From Talinum fruticosum (Eukaryota; Streptophyta; Magnoliopsida; Caryophyllales; Talinaceae), in contig JAITYX010000026.1 of NCBI GenBank assembly GCA_021018815.1, positions 7,740,212 through 7,804,211 of the forward strand: a stretch of 64,000 nt of DNA, read 5' to 3'. Both the position numbers and the translations under genes were made by a program. The first letter of the stretch is position 1. Each line of letters opens with the position of its first letter. The notes below the pieces were generated by a model. It saw only the letters and a program-made list of their open reading frames with translations, searched no databases and was not told where the DNA came from. Of the stretch, positions 21,510 through 33,059 are shown piece after piece.

Positions 21510-24112
21510 AATATATCATCCATTTCCATACCTATTGTTTGGTTTTCTCCTAGTATCAAACTTTAATATTTTAAATTTGATCCCTTTTTTTATTCTTTTT
21601 AGTGCTTCATTTGTTTTTCACTTATATCCATCTATTTCATATATCACCATCACTTTAAAACATATTAACCATGACATAGTTAGTAATTAGTAATCCTAAC
21701 AATGGCTAGTGGGTAGTCTAAGTATAATGAGGCGTTTAAACCATATAAAATTATTTTATATTTAACCATAAATTAAATTTCAAGAAAAAGAGGACAAAAC
21801 GAAGATGATGGTGGAGGTTGTACTTAATTGAAATATGAAGAAATTAGATAAGACATTGTCATCGACTACCGTGCTCATTGAAGAAGAACAGTGGAAGAAG
21901 GAACAACAATCACAATAACAAAGAATATAACTATTAATATATATTAAAAAAATAAGATTAATTCAAGAATTATAAAAAATAAATGATAAAACTCATACTT
22001 TGCAGTTTGACATATCTATGTTATATATAAAGTTAACACCCTTTTATGACCGTATAACTTTTAATTTTTCAATTATACCGTTACTTTGTATAAACGTATA
22101 GGGATTAGTTAGTCATTCTACCAAAAAACTGCATTTGCTTTTGAAATAAAAAAATTTAAAAATAAAATCGCTCCCACAACAAATGATGCAATAACCTCTT
22201 CAACTTTTAAGGAAACTTTTACCCACCGTGTAAAACCTTCATTGACTTCATAAAATACCTTTCATTTTCACCTCTAATTTCCTTATGGCTAATCTTCTTC
22301 ATGACTATAAACTCTGCTGTTTAATTTCCACCTATATGTCTCTTTGTAAATTATATCTTTCCTATTTTTCTTAATTAATATTTTCTCTATTTTTTGGATA
22401 ATAAATTTCTTTTGACTAATTTGTTCACTTTCCCCACTCTGATCGTTCGGAATCTTTACATTTTTTATATATTATTTTGTTAATTTATTTATCTTATTTG
22501 ATTGATCCCAATATTCTTTTCACCTGTCCGATTAAATCTCATTTACTATTTTTTTAATAAATTTTACAACTTTTTAAAGAATTTCATAGTCACAAATTCC
22601 CTCCAACTTTTAGATAAGTGTATACATTCTACCAATTTCGTTTTCTTATTTAATCAATCTTTCTCTATACAACATATATTATATCCATCTATTTATTTAT
22701 CTATCTATATCTCTATGTTATATTTAATTCCTCATCAATAATTTCTTAATATTATCAAATATTTTAGCTTTTTTTAATGGACGATTTAAATTCCAAAAGA
22801 CTAAAAGATTGAGTTTTTGACGTACTTTTTAGAGTCAAATTTATCGTAATTTTAGACTTTATATTGGCTATGCATGGCAAAAATAAAATAAAATCGCAAC
22901 TAATTTATGAGGACAGTGTCACGTAAAAAATACTCTATATATAAGATGCATTATTACATATTTAATAATGACGTATATCATATTCAAGACCGTATGAATG
23001 AATTACCTACTACTACTACTACTACTACTATTATTATTATTATGAATGAATTATTATTATGTATAAGATGCATTATGAATGAATTATTATTATTATTATG
23101 ATATAATTTTAAAAATATCTATAATTTCAAAACTCAAACTCTTTTATATCCTTATACGTGATACGTGTGAGTCCAATCTAGTTGTAAGTAAAAAGAAAAA
23201 GACAAATCAAACAAAAAATATGAGTATAGATAACTCCATTTTTATACCTGAGTTCAAAATTTGATGAATCAAAAGCTACATAAGAACTTTAAAGAATATA
23301 GATTAATGATACAATTACAAGTTTGGACAAGATTGCAATATAATTGAAACACCTCACTACGTTTTGAGAAACATAAAAATATTAGCATCCTATACTATAA
23401 TCCAACTGCCCATTCAAATCAAAGCCCAATAAGCCCAAATTTGGCTACAGAATATATACGAAGAGAAACTTATGGGTGCCTGGTGTCTGGATGAGGGAAG
23501 ATGTGATTTCATTTCATGAATAAGTTTATAGTTATTTTTATTAGACCATATCGTTCAACAAATATTACGTTTATGATGTCTTTTAACTACTATAACAATG
23601 GCTAATAATTTATTCTAGCATGATTTATGTTAAAATCATCCATAAATAAATTGCCATTAATTTTCAAATCAAGTTAAGTCATTCGAAAATAAAGTATTAC
23701 ATGTTTATGTTCAATTGCTCCTATTACCAAGCATAACCAGTAGAAAATTTTATATAAAAAATCTAAATTTATTAACTATTAAAATTCATAATTCTTAAAT
23801 TTACATCAATTATATTTTTTATATTTTTTTGTTTGTACGAAGAGTAAACTAGATTAATGTGAATCATATATTCATTATCATTATTTCATCTATCTTGATT
23901 CCCGGTTTTCATATATATAAATGTTAGTAATTGGTAAGCAAAAGTTTTAATTGATTAGGTATAACCAAATGCTTTACTTAAGAAATATAAATCAAAATAA
24001 TTATGCTAAATTAAAAAATTTAAATTATTTGCTAGATCAGTGCTAAAAAAAAAAAGTTTTTCACATACTCGCTAATCTCCAAAAATTTTAGCTCATTTGT
24101 TTCAATTTGTTT
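21510..24112. other. Intergenic, no gene seen
   Basis: AT-rich. Microsatellites are present: CTAT/TTTA words at 22680-22715, (CTA)n then (TTA)n at 23008-23044, and ATT words at 23050-23100 where 'tataagatgcattatgaatgaatta' type text is partly duplicated. Small open frames here have no domain. Confidence 0.5.
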
Positions 24113-24396
24113 AGGCTCATTTGTAATTGGCTTGTGTAAGCTCGACGAGCCGAGCTTGTTTAGGCTCGTTTGGCTCGTTTGTTTGGCCTCGCTTACTCGC
24201 TCGTTCGTTCGACTCGTTTGTAATTGGCTCACGTAGGCTCAGCGAGCTTACGAGCTCCAACATTGTAGCTCGAGCTCGGCTCGGATAACCGTCCAGCTCG
24301 GCTCGGCTCGTCACAAGCTCGACCTGACAAGCTTTATACGAGCCGGCTCGCGAGGGCTCGCGAGCCAGCTCGGCTCAGTACACCCCTATTCATCGT
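24113..24396. repeat. GCTCG-word repeat cluster, possible hAT end
   Basis: Dense degenerate repeats of GGCTCG, GAGCTCGG and CGAGC in both orientations. On the minus strand the cluster starts 'taggggtgtactgagccgag', a terminus like those of plant hAT elements with subterminal repeats. The other end was not found. Confidence 0.5.
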
Positions 24397-24595
24397 AATG
24401 CTTACATAAATAGTCACACACAATAACTTGTGCAAATGGTGAAATGTTAACTTTTCTTTTTTATATTTAAGTCATTTTTGTCATAAAGCTCGTGCGGCAA
24501 ACATAGTTGCATTAGAAGAGTCACCCATTTTCATGTGTTATTACAAGTTATGCAGATGCATGTACATAATTATTTAGCTTTATCTCCAACTCTTA

Positions 24596-25070
24596 AAGGG
24601 GTGTACCGGTTAAGAAAATTGACTTTTAAGTCTTAGTTTAATTTGCTTTGGACTTGTAAGGAGCAATTGCCACTTAGGTGTTACTTTGTATTGGATTCTC
24701 TCTCTTCTCCCTACTTGCTCTCTCTTTGATTCTCTTTCACTTTCCCCTCTCAATCACTTTCTCTTTCCTCTCCTCTCTCTATCTCCCTCTATAAGTCTCT
24801 CTCCCTCTCCTCCCCTTTTGTAGCCAATCTCTTTCTCTCTTCTCTCCTTTCTTGGCCTCTTTCTCTCTCTCTCTCTCCTCCCTTTCTAAGTCACTCTTTC
24901 TGTCTCTCTTCCTCCTTTCTTATCCACTCTCTCTCTGCTGCCCTTTCTCAACCGCAAAATCTATCTTACAACCTGGTGTATATTGCACCATAGACCTCCT
25001 TTTCCCTCACGTGTAGCTCACACTTTGTTTACTCTCGCTCATACACCCCCTTGTTATCTATTATATTATT
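24596..25070. repeat. Repeat with CT-rich core, related to 32810-33055
   Basis: It begins 'ggggtgtaccggttaagaaa' and includes 'aggtgttactttgtattgga' followed by a long CTCTCT tract. The same text runs on the minus strand at about 33055-32810, so the two are copies of one dispersed repeat. No coding capacity. Confidence 0.65.
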
Positions 25071-25582
25071 AATGTTGCATTTTGTTTAAGTGTTGGACAT
25101 ATGGATTAGTGGTCGGGTCAAATGTTATGCTTCCTACCATATTTGCATATCTTAGATTTAAAACTTGCTATGAGCATTTATTTTGTATAGGTTTGTTTTG
25201 TTTTTTCTTCATTCGTTTTTACCCCTGCTTTTCTTTTTCTAAGTTTTACTTATTTTTTTATTAATAAAAATTATACGTTTGACTACATATTTACATGAAT
25301 TTATTATTATTTTATTTTTGACATATTTATATGAATATTTTTTACATAATTCGACAATCTTATTTCTACTCTTTTTAATTTAAATTTTAAAAAATTAATT
25401 TATTATTATTTATAGTGATCAATTTCTTAAATTTATATCACAACTACATCCCCTGTCAAACTTAAACCCACAATTAAATTAGAATATATCAAAAATTCTT
25501 TTACAGCATTTAAATTAGAATATATAAATGCCTTTTTTTATGATTTATTAAATCATATGGTTATTGTAATGAACCATTGGTC

Positions 25583-26170
25583 GAGCTGGCAAATAGGTCG
25601 GGTCGGGTCGGGTTCGTGTTCGCATCAAATTTAAATGGATTGAAAAAGAGTCGGCCTAAACCTAACCCATTTATTAAACGGGTTGAAAATTCTAACATGT
25701 ACCGTTTATTTTTTAAACGGGTTGACTCGAAAATGACCCGTTTACTTCAAGTTTAGATTACTTAAATATATATTTGTCCTTTTAAGATAATTAATTATAT
25801 TAAAATTAGTAGTATAAGAAATAGTCTTTGAATCTCGTTTATTATTACAAGGTCATTATGCATACTTCATTACTCTAAAAACATACATACCTTTGCCATA
25901 AATATGTAAGAAGCCTTTAGTTTTTACATTTTTATTTCCCTTAATGAGCCATATCCCCTTTAATTTTGAATTCTCTCCATTTTCAAAAATCACATAATAA
26001 TTTTTTATTTTAATTTTTAAAAATAAATGGGTTAAACGTATTATTGTCGTGTCGAGAATATCAACGTGAACCTAACCCAATTAATTAAACGGGTTGAACA
26101 TGTCAACCCATTTAAGTAAACGAGTTGAAAATCTATATCCAAACCCACTTAATTTCTTGTCGGGTTGAAC
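25583..26170. repeat. GGGTCGGGT / AAACGGGTTGA repeat region, possible hAT relative
   Basis: It starts with 'gagctggcaaataggtcggg' and contains many GGGTCG and AACGGGTTGA words. This resembles plant hAT non-autonomous elements with a 'CTGGCAAA' terminus. A matching right terminus and target duplication were not identified. Confidence 0.45.
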
Positions 26171-26299
26171 ATGTATTTTATGTATATGTGCATCCATACT
26201 CAAATATATTCTCGTAGTGAACCTTTTTAATTTTTTAGTGAACCTTTTTTATTATGCAGTGAACCTTTTCGGTTTCACTACTACAAAACAGAACAATTA

Positions 26300-26545
26300 G
26301 CGAAGGAAATAGCGACAGTAAAATTGTGAAATAGCGACGGAAATATTCCGTCATCGAAATCCGGGTCGCTAAATTTTAGCGACGGAATTCACGCAATCCG
26401 TCGTTAATTAGCAACGGACGGGCGACGGAAATTGCTTCCGTAGTTGATGTGAATCAGCGACGGAATTCTTTTTCCGTCGCTGATTTAGCGACGGAAAATG
26501 GTGACTTTCCGTCGCCGATTAGGGGGATCCGTCGCGGGTCCGTCG
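26300..26545. repeat. CACTA left subterminal repeats
   Basis: About ten copies of AGCGACGGAA or its complement TTCCGTCGC(T). In this superfamily these are binding sites for the TNPA-type protein. Confidence 0.9.
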
Positions 26546-26999
26546 TTGTTCCGTCGATATCTAGGCAGAATTCCAAAATACATTTTTCTAATAATTCGTT
26601 ACCCTAATACAAAAATTGTGAATGGATATACAAATCCAACATTCACATATGTGACATTTACATTTGGCATTTACATATGCCGGCCACAAAGTACTCATCC
26701 AAGTTGGATATACAAATCCAACATACACAATCGAAACATATTTAGAACCAATTCCCAAGTTCACAAAAACAATCATACAAAAGTTCGAAGAAACCATAAA
26801 CACATGCATGTTAAAAGTTTGCAAAATGTTCACAAATACACAAAAGCTCACAATGAATCGATCCAAGGTCCTCACTCTTCCTTATCCTCTTCCTCTTCCT
26901 CTTGTGGTTGTACTCGGTCGACAGTGATATCCAGATGCTTGCTAAGATTTTAAAAATTCATTGAAGCGTGCTATTAGCTCAGCTGAAACCTGTCCACAT

Positions 27000-28674
27000 T
27001 TTCTTTAAGTCGCCGATTTTCCAACCCAAGCACACGAGCATGCTCAATTCATTGATGTAACTCGAAGTTAAATTATGCACTCGTTGCTCTCAAATCTGAG
27101 TTATCCGGAGTAGAAGCTTTAGGTGACTTAAAGGACATGGTTTGTTTTAAGTTTTTAGCCTCAAATCCAAGTTCATAAATGCGACCTTTCTTGTTCGTAT
27201 TGGCTTTGACCCACAACTCATGTTGTGAAAGGGTAGAGACAAGTATCCTCGGAAGAGTTGGGTCATCACTAGAAGGTTGAGTAGGTTGAGTGTTTTGCAA
27301 CTCTTCCCACTCTTTTGAAACTTTTCCTGAATAATATATAAATATTTGAGGCATGTAACTATCACAGGTTGTCAAAGAAAACCATATATTGAAAAATATG
27401 AAAATTGCATATATAAGGTTACTCACATAAATGGCCTTGGATTTTCTGGTCGACCCATTCGTCCTTTTTTGTTTTGTGGGTTCGTGAAAATAGTTGGGTC
27501 GAGAGAGGCTGAACTCCTTTAAGCTCCTTCATCTAAATACAAAAAAGTTAGTACATAATCAATTTACTAATATGAACATGTTAATAGTTGCATACGTAAT
27601 TACTAATAAAGGGGTATGTACCAAGCACCGCTTATGCTCTGTCATAAGGATTGAGCCACAAGTATGGAGCGATGAACCAAGTCCACATTGATCGACATGG
27701 TGGTTTTTTTGAGTCTGTTCACAAAATTTCTTATAGTCGACAATTTCGGCTTCTTCTTATTTTTTTGCTTTCAGCATGAAGTCCTTTAATCAATCACTTC
27801 CTTTCTTTTCAAAATTTCTTCCGATTTGGAGACCAAGTGAAAACTTTCTGCATAAATGAAAAAGTAGCTAATAAGTTATGAAATTATAATATAATGTTCA
27901 AACATGCAGTAATAAGTCATTATGTTATCTCAATTTCAGAAAACTAAAGATTTCTCATTACCTTAAACTCGGAAAACCACATATCACGTTGTGATCGAGG
28001 GACTTTAACCCATGTAGGCTATGATCCGTCATGTTTGATTTGGAAGATGTGGGAAATCATGCCCACAACTTTGTCTATGGGGTAGAACCTAATCGAGAAA
28101 CATATAAAACAATTAGTTATACACCTTAGTACTATAAAGCTTAATTTATTTTATTACTAATTATCACACTTACCCTTCACCATCCGACTCAATTTGAATC
28201 TTTTCTCGACTGGTAGCACTCGCTTGATTCAAGACTAGCATGCTCATTGCCTCGCATCGGTTGGCCCATCATTTGTAGGCCTTTGTGGTGGCTTTTGTTC
28301 AGCACCCACGGTGGAGTGTGGTATAAGGGTCGTACCATATTGGTTATATTGATACGTATTGGGCGAGTTTGAGTACATATGAGGATGTTGAGAATATGGA
28401 TGGTTTGGGATGAAAGACCCACCCAATGGGTTTTGCATATGTGCGATGTTTGGATGTTGGAAATAAGGAGGGTTGGGAATGAATGACCCACCCATTGGAG
28501 TTTGGTTGTAAGGGAAGTGTGGAGATACTCGCTCCACCTATAGGAGACTCGAAGGTTATGAGGGTTTTGAGAGGGGGTAGAAGTGCTTACATCATTATCT
28601 TCACCATCGGTAATGACATTTCTAGCCCGTCCCCAAGTAGCTGATCTTTTCGACCTGCCTCTACCTCTCTCCAT
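27000..28674 (-). pseudogene. TNPA-like (Ptta/En/Spm, Transposase_24) gene, degraded
   Basis: Minus-strand gene in pieces. The start is probably MERGRGRSKR (ATG at 28674). A Pro/Gly-rich repeat region follows after a frame break, with 'PMGGSFIPNPPYFQHPN' and 'PLGGSFIPNHPYSQHP'. Further down come 'FYPIDKVVGMISHIF', 'PTWVKVPRSQRDMWFSEFK' (28090-27965) and a 'FTWSPNRK' exon, then a C-terminal part with 'LPRILVSTLSQHELWVKANT' and 'GRIYELGF' (27300-27175). This order matches plant TNPA-like proteins that bind subterminal repeats. Introns are likely. Frame breaks make it a pseudogene. Confidence 0.65.
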
Positions 28675-29011
28675 ATTTCCTAACATAAACAACATAAAAA
28701 CATTATTGGTAAACATCCAACGGTTAAAGTGATTCAATATAACACAAAACGAAACATTAGTAAACATATAAACATGTAAGCGTTAGATATAAATATTCTT
28801 CTATTCGAAATTACGCTTCAATTGTTTTTCCCTTGATTACATTAATAAGAATTCATTTAATTACAACATAAATAAAAGTTATTCAATATAAAACAAACCA
28901 AAAAAAGAATATGTTCAACTAGCCATCATCCTCATCATCGGTAGCATCATCGTCTTCATCACTATCCTCTTCGGTATCATTGAATATGAGATCTTCGTTT
29001 TCCTCATCGGT

Positions 29012-29019
29012 GATGTTAT
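29012..29019. repeat. 8-bp target duplication of nested hAT MITE (left)
   Basis: gatgttat, repeated exactly at 29610-29617. Eight-base duplications are the hallmark of hAT insertion. Confidence 0.93.
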
Positions 29020-29609
29020 TAGACCTGGCAAAACCGACTGAATCGAACGGGTCAACCCGAACGACCCGAAATCCAAACCGAACCGACATCCGAAACAGCT
29101 TGAACCGATTTTGACCCGAAACCGAAATGAATCGACCCAAACCGAACCGACCCAAAATGACCCGAACCGAAACCGACCCAAATGCAAAATGACCCAAATC
29201 GAAACCGAACCGAACCCAAAATGACCCGAACCGAATTAGATCCGAATCGATTTAACCCCAATAAAAGTGACCCAACCCACTTTTTTTTTGTTGGGTCTCT
29301 CATGATGGACTTTTGTGCCTATAGTGGTACAATTTTGAATTGATTTTGACCCAAAAAGTGACCCGATTACGACTAGATCCGAAATTAACCCGAATCGAAC
29401 CCGAACGAGATTGACTCGAAGTTGAACCGAACCGAAGTTGACCTGAACCAAAACCGAACGAACCCAAACGAGATCGACCCGAAGTTTACCCGAACCGAAG
29501 TTGACCTGAACCCGAAACCAAACCGGACCCGAACAAGATCGACCCGAAGTTAACCCGAACCGAACTAACCCGAACCGAACCCGAACCGAATGACCCGATT
29601 GCCGGTATA
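29020..29609. mobile_element. Nested non-autonomous hAT element (590 bp)
   Basis: It starts TAGACCTGGCAAAACCGA and ends CGATTGCCGGTATA, degenerate inverted termini, between perfect 8-bp duplications. The inside is degenerate CCGAACC / GACCCGA repeats with a short core ('ctcatgatggacttttgtg'). The same start and core occur in the larger hAT at 62414 onward, so this is a deletion derivative of that family. Open frames through it are composition artefacts. Confidence 0.88.
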
Positions 29610-30257
29610 GATGTTATCATCATCCCATTCACCTTCCTTATCTTCATCGGGATCCTTATACTTCCGATTTTTGCATTTGCCACATGGACACCTATATTGT
29701 TGATTATGTACAAATTCCGATTGACTTCTAGCATGTGTATCAAATTCCTCAACCCCGTCTAAAAGCTCTTATCTATACCCAACTCTACCAGGTAATAACC
29801 TACGTTACATCTATCTACGATGCGTAGGTCCGTCCATATATATTCCGATTCACATTTGACAATTTATTCAATTATTACTGTTATAGTAATCAATACATGA
29901 AGATGTTATGATTACATTTAATGAACATAATATATATAACCATTATCCATATATACTTTTCTTATACATAAAATTATTTAATTTCTATATTTTACTCGTA
30001 AGTATTTATGTCATAATTAAACTAATCATACCTAATTAGCATAAATATACTCACACTAATATAATTGATAACATTATTTCTACATAATTACTATAAAATA
30101 ATGCACACACAATAGAACATGTATACATTATTTCAAAATTTACAACAAACATTTCATTCCTAATTTCACACAACTAACCACTATTTTATTAACAATTTGC
30201 CAAGTGTTAAATAAATTTATAAATAAACCACAAACAATTGCACATATATAAATCACA

Positions 30258-30520
30258 AATAACATTTACATCAACTTCAACAATAATTTCCAACAAATCT
30301 AACCCCATATACTTTAAACACCACAAATTTTATACATAAATAACATTTACTTCAACTTCAATATTAATTTCCAATAAATCTAACCTCACATACTTTAACC
30401 AACACATCATCTATACATAAATACCATTTACTTCACTTTTAACAATAATTTCCAACGAATATAACCTCACAAACTTTAAACAACATAACATTTATACATA
30501 AATAACAAAATTGCACATTT
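30258..30520. repeat. 81-bp tandem repeat inside the CACTA element
   Basis: Three units, starting at 30258, 30339 and 30420, plus a partial fourth at 30501. Each has 'ttccaacaaatctaac' or a variant and 'atacataaataac'. Pairwise similarity looks near 80 percent by eye. Confidence 0.85.
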
Positions 30521-30639
30521 TTCTTTTCAAATTCATTCACAAACAACATTAATTTGCAATAAATTATATAAATTTATAAATTTGAAATAAATTATTCAAA
30601 ACCCTAAATCAAATAAAAATCAACAAAAAATACCTTGCA

Positions 30640-30960
30640 CTAGGCGGCGGCACTGGTGGCGGCACGTGCGACGGCTTCACGACAAGTTGTCGGTGGCGGG
30701 AAGGCGGTGGCGACAGCGGCGTCCTTCGAGCGGCAAGCAGCGGCGGGAGCAACCAAGGAGAACTCCTATTTGGGCTTCGGGTTCCTTAAGCAGCGGACGG
30801 AAAGAGGGTCGGCCGGAGACGGCGGCGGCGGGAGACCAGGCGGCGGCGGGCGATCGGCGGCGGCAGCGAAGGTCGATGGGGTTGGGCACCGGCGCTTCGC
30901 TCGGACTTCTCTCTCTTTTCGCTTCGTGAATCCCGCTCGGCCGATGGCCGATCCGGATTT
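30640..30960 (-). other. GC-rich segment near CACTA right end
   Basis: Very GC-rich (GGCGGCGGC runs), with open frames on both strands. It sits where the first exon or leader of the minus-strand CACTA transcript would lie. No domain recognised, so coding is unproven. Confidence 0.4.
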
Positions 30961-30964
30961 ATAT

Positions 30965-31310
30965 CGATTTAGCGACGGAACATTCTGCCGCTGTTCCGTC
31001 GCTAGATTAAAAAAACTAATCAACGACGCAACAACTGACGGACTGTTCCGTCGCTAAATACTAAAAATAATAAAATTTAATTTCTTTTCTGTTTTTCCTC
31101 GATCTGAAATATCGGCGATGAACTAGCGACGGAAAATTCTGTCGCTAATTACATCGTTGATGGAATATCGACGGATAATTCCGTCGCTAATTCCAATTTA
31201 GCGACGGATACTATATTCCTTCGCTAAGTCCGTCGTCGTCCGACACGTATACCGGTCTCGTTAGTTTCCGTCGTTGATTCCGTCGCTAATTTCCGTCGCT
31301 ATTTAACATT
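30965..31310. repeat. CACTA right subterminal repeats
   Basis: Many TAGCGACGGAA / TTCCGTCGCTAA copies in both orientations, ending 12 bp before the right TIR. Mirror of 26300-26545. Confidence 0.9.
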
Positions 31311-31639
31311 TTTGTAGTAGTGTTTTTATATTTTATGAACTTTAAATGCCTTTTTTACAAGGGATGTATCTAGCACTATATGACCGAGTGTATAATTTTA
31401 GATATCTACTTATGAGGAAGATATCAAATTTTAAGTGAAATTATTTAATATAAGTTGGTAAATTTTAGATTTCGATACAAATTTATAAGTGTACAAAATA
31501 AACCTTTATATATATTTAATGAATTACTATGTATATTTTATGAACTTGTTTTTTAAATGCTGAACCTTTTATTGGAAATGATGAACTTTTTTCAGAAGGT
31601 GTATCTAACACCATACACCCGATTGTATAAGGGACGCAT

Positions 31640-32870
31640 TGTTTCTCAACTAGTCTCTCCCTCCTCTCCCATCTCTCTCTCTCCTCTTCATTCACATATT
31701 TTTTTAAAAATAATTTAAAATAAAAAAATATTTATTTTTAAAGTTATTCTTTTTATTGATTAAAAAATTATATTATTTTTATAAAAATTTTTGTAGTTTT
31801 TAGATAAAATTTCATTATTTACATTATAGATATTTTTTACAAGTTTTTCAATGACAAAATAATTTAATATTTTAAAATTTAATTTAATTATTTAGTTTTT
31901 TAAGGTACTATTATACATTTCTCTTATTAGTTAGAGTGTTTTTTAGTATTATTCATACGTGTTAACCTGAAAATATATATACAACTTAATATTCATGGCT
32001 TTTAGAATAATAAAAAATTAAAAATTCATTTAATATTTTGTCAACTCAATTCCTTCAAGCAAGAGACGTATAGTGGGGAAGCACGTTATAAAAACATAAT
32101 GAAGACAATTGTAAAGTTTGTAATTTTAAGATTTTGTAAATGATATTTTGAATATAGTTTTGCAATCTTTTGATTTCATAAGTGTTATTCTAGGTTTACA
32201 TAGTTAAAATGTTAGGATAACAACCTAATAGTTAAAAATTAATTATTAATATTTTTTAAATAAAATATTAAGTTAAGTGAAAAAAATTTGTTTTCCCGAC
32301 ATTTTAACTATGTAAACCCGAGATAACATTTACAAAATCACAAGATTACAAATCTTATTCAAAATATCATTTACAAAATCTTAAAATTATAAACTTTTAC
32401 AATTTTCTTCATGATATTTTTATAATATGATTCTCTAGTATACTTCTCTTGCTTGAAGGGAAATGAATTTTTAATTTTTCATTATTATAAAAATCAATGG
32501 ATACTAAGTTGTATATATATTTTCAGGTTAATATGTATGAATTTATATATTGTAATTTATGCTAAAAAACACTCTAATGAATAAGTGAAATGTATAATGG
32601 TATCTAAAGAAATAAATGAATAATAAAACTAAATTTTAAAATACTAAATAATTTTATCATTGAAAAAATTTTAAAAAACTATCTATAATATAAATAATTA
32701 ATTTTTATCTAAAAATACAAAATATTTTATAAAAATAATATATTTTTTTAATCAATAAAAATAAATAAAATTTTATTTTTTATTTTAAAAAATTATTAAA
32801 AAATATGTGAATAAAGAGGAGAAAGAGAGTAATGACAGAAAAAGAGGGAAGAGAGAGAGAGGGGTGAGAA
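31640..32870. repeat. Long inverted repeat (fold-back), arms about 590 bp
   Basis: Left arm about 31640-32230, right arm about 32280-32870, centre near 32255. Examples of mirrored text: 'ttcacatatt' at 31691 with 'aatatgtgaa' at 32802, 'ccttcaagcaagag' at 32052 with 'ctcttgcttgaagg' at 32446, and 'ttaaaatgtt' near 32206 with its complement near 32300. AT-rich, with CT-rich outer edges. It is non-coding and probably a fold-back DNA element. Confidence 0.8.
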
Positions 32871-33055
32871 AGAAGGGGGAGAGATAGAGAGAGTGATTTA
32901 GAGTGAGAGAGATAGGTGAGTAAAAAGAGTTAAATAGAGGGGGAGAGGAAAGGAGATAGAGAATCCAATACAAAGTAACACCTAACAAACAATTACTCCT
33001 CACAAATACAAAGTAAATTAAACCAAGACTTAAAGGTCAATTTTTCTACTCGGTT
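32810..33055. repeat. Copy of dispersed CT-rich repeat (see 24596)
   Basis: On the minus strand it shares 'aggtgttactttgtattgga' and the flanking text with 24650-24720, followed by a CT-rich tract. It overlaps the right outer edge of the fold-back. Confidence 0.65.
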
Positions 33056-33059
33056 ATGA

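Larger units (their letters stand above)
28915..29845 (-). pseudogene. TNP2 transposase-associated N-terminal domain, truncated
   Basis: Minus strand from an ATG at about 29843. 'LPGRVGYR', 'GVEEFDTHARSQSEFVHNQQ' and 'YRCPCGKCKNRKY' fit the Transpos_assoc domain that opens TNP2 proteins of CACTA elements, including its CxC..C cysteines. Three stops replace expected residues near the start. The frame is interrupted by the hAT MITE at 29020-29609. Without the insert and one copy of its duplication, it would run on to an acidic tail ending at a stop near 28919. The catalytic DDE part is missing. Confidence 0.7.
26276..31322 (-). mobile_element. CACTA (En/Spm) DNA transposon, defective
   Basis: A 5047-bp element starting CACTACTACAAAA (26276) and ending in its inverse, TTTTTGTAGTAGTG, at 31322. 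It is flanked by 3-bp ttt duplications (26273-26275 and 31323-31325). Both ends carry subterminal repeats of TAGCGACGGAA / TTCCGTCGCTA. The interior holds, on the minus strand, a TNP2-associated N-terminal domain remnant and a TNPA-like gene remnant, with a nested hAT MITE. The catalytic TNP2 core is absent, so the element cannot move by itself. Confidence 0.95.

Noticed and set aside
28915..29752. Long minus-strand frames rich in Phe-Gly-Ser-Val-Arg
   Set aside because: These are translations of the CCGAACC repeat of the nested hAT MITE, in several frames at once. Not genes.
30656..31057. 133-aa plus-strand frame and its neighbours in GGC-rich sequence
   Set aside because: Open on both strands because of composition. 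It includes CACTA subterminal repeats at its end. Probably leader or noise.
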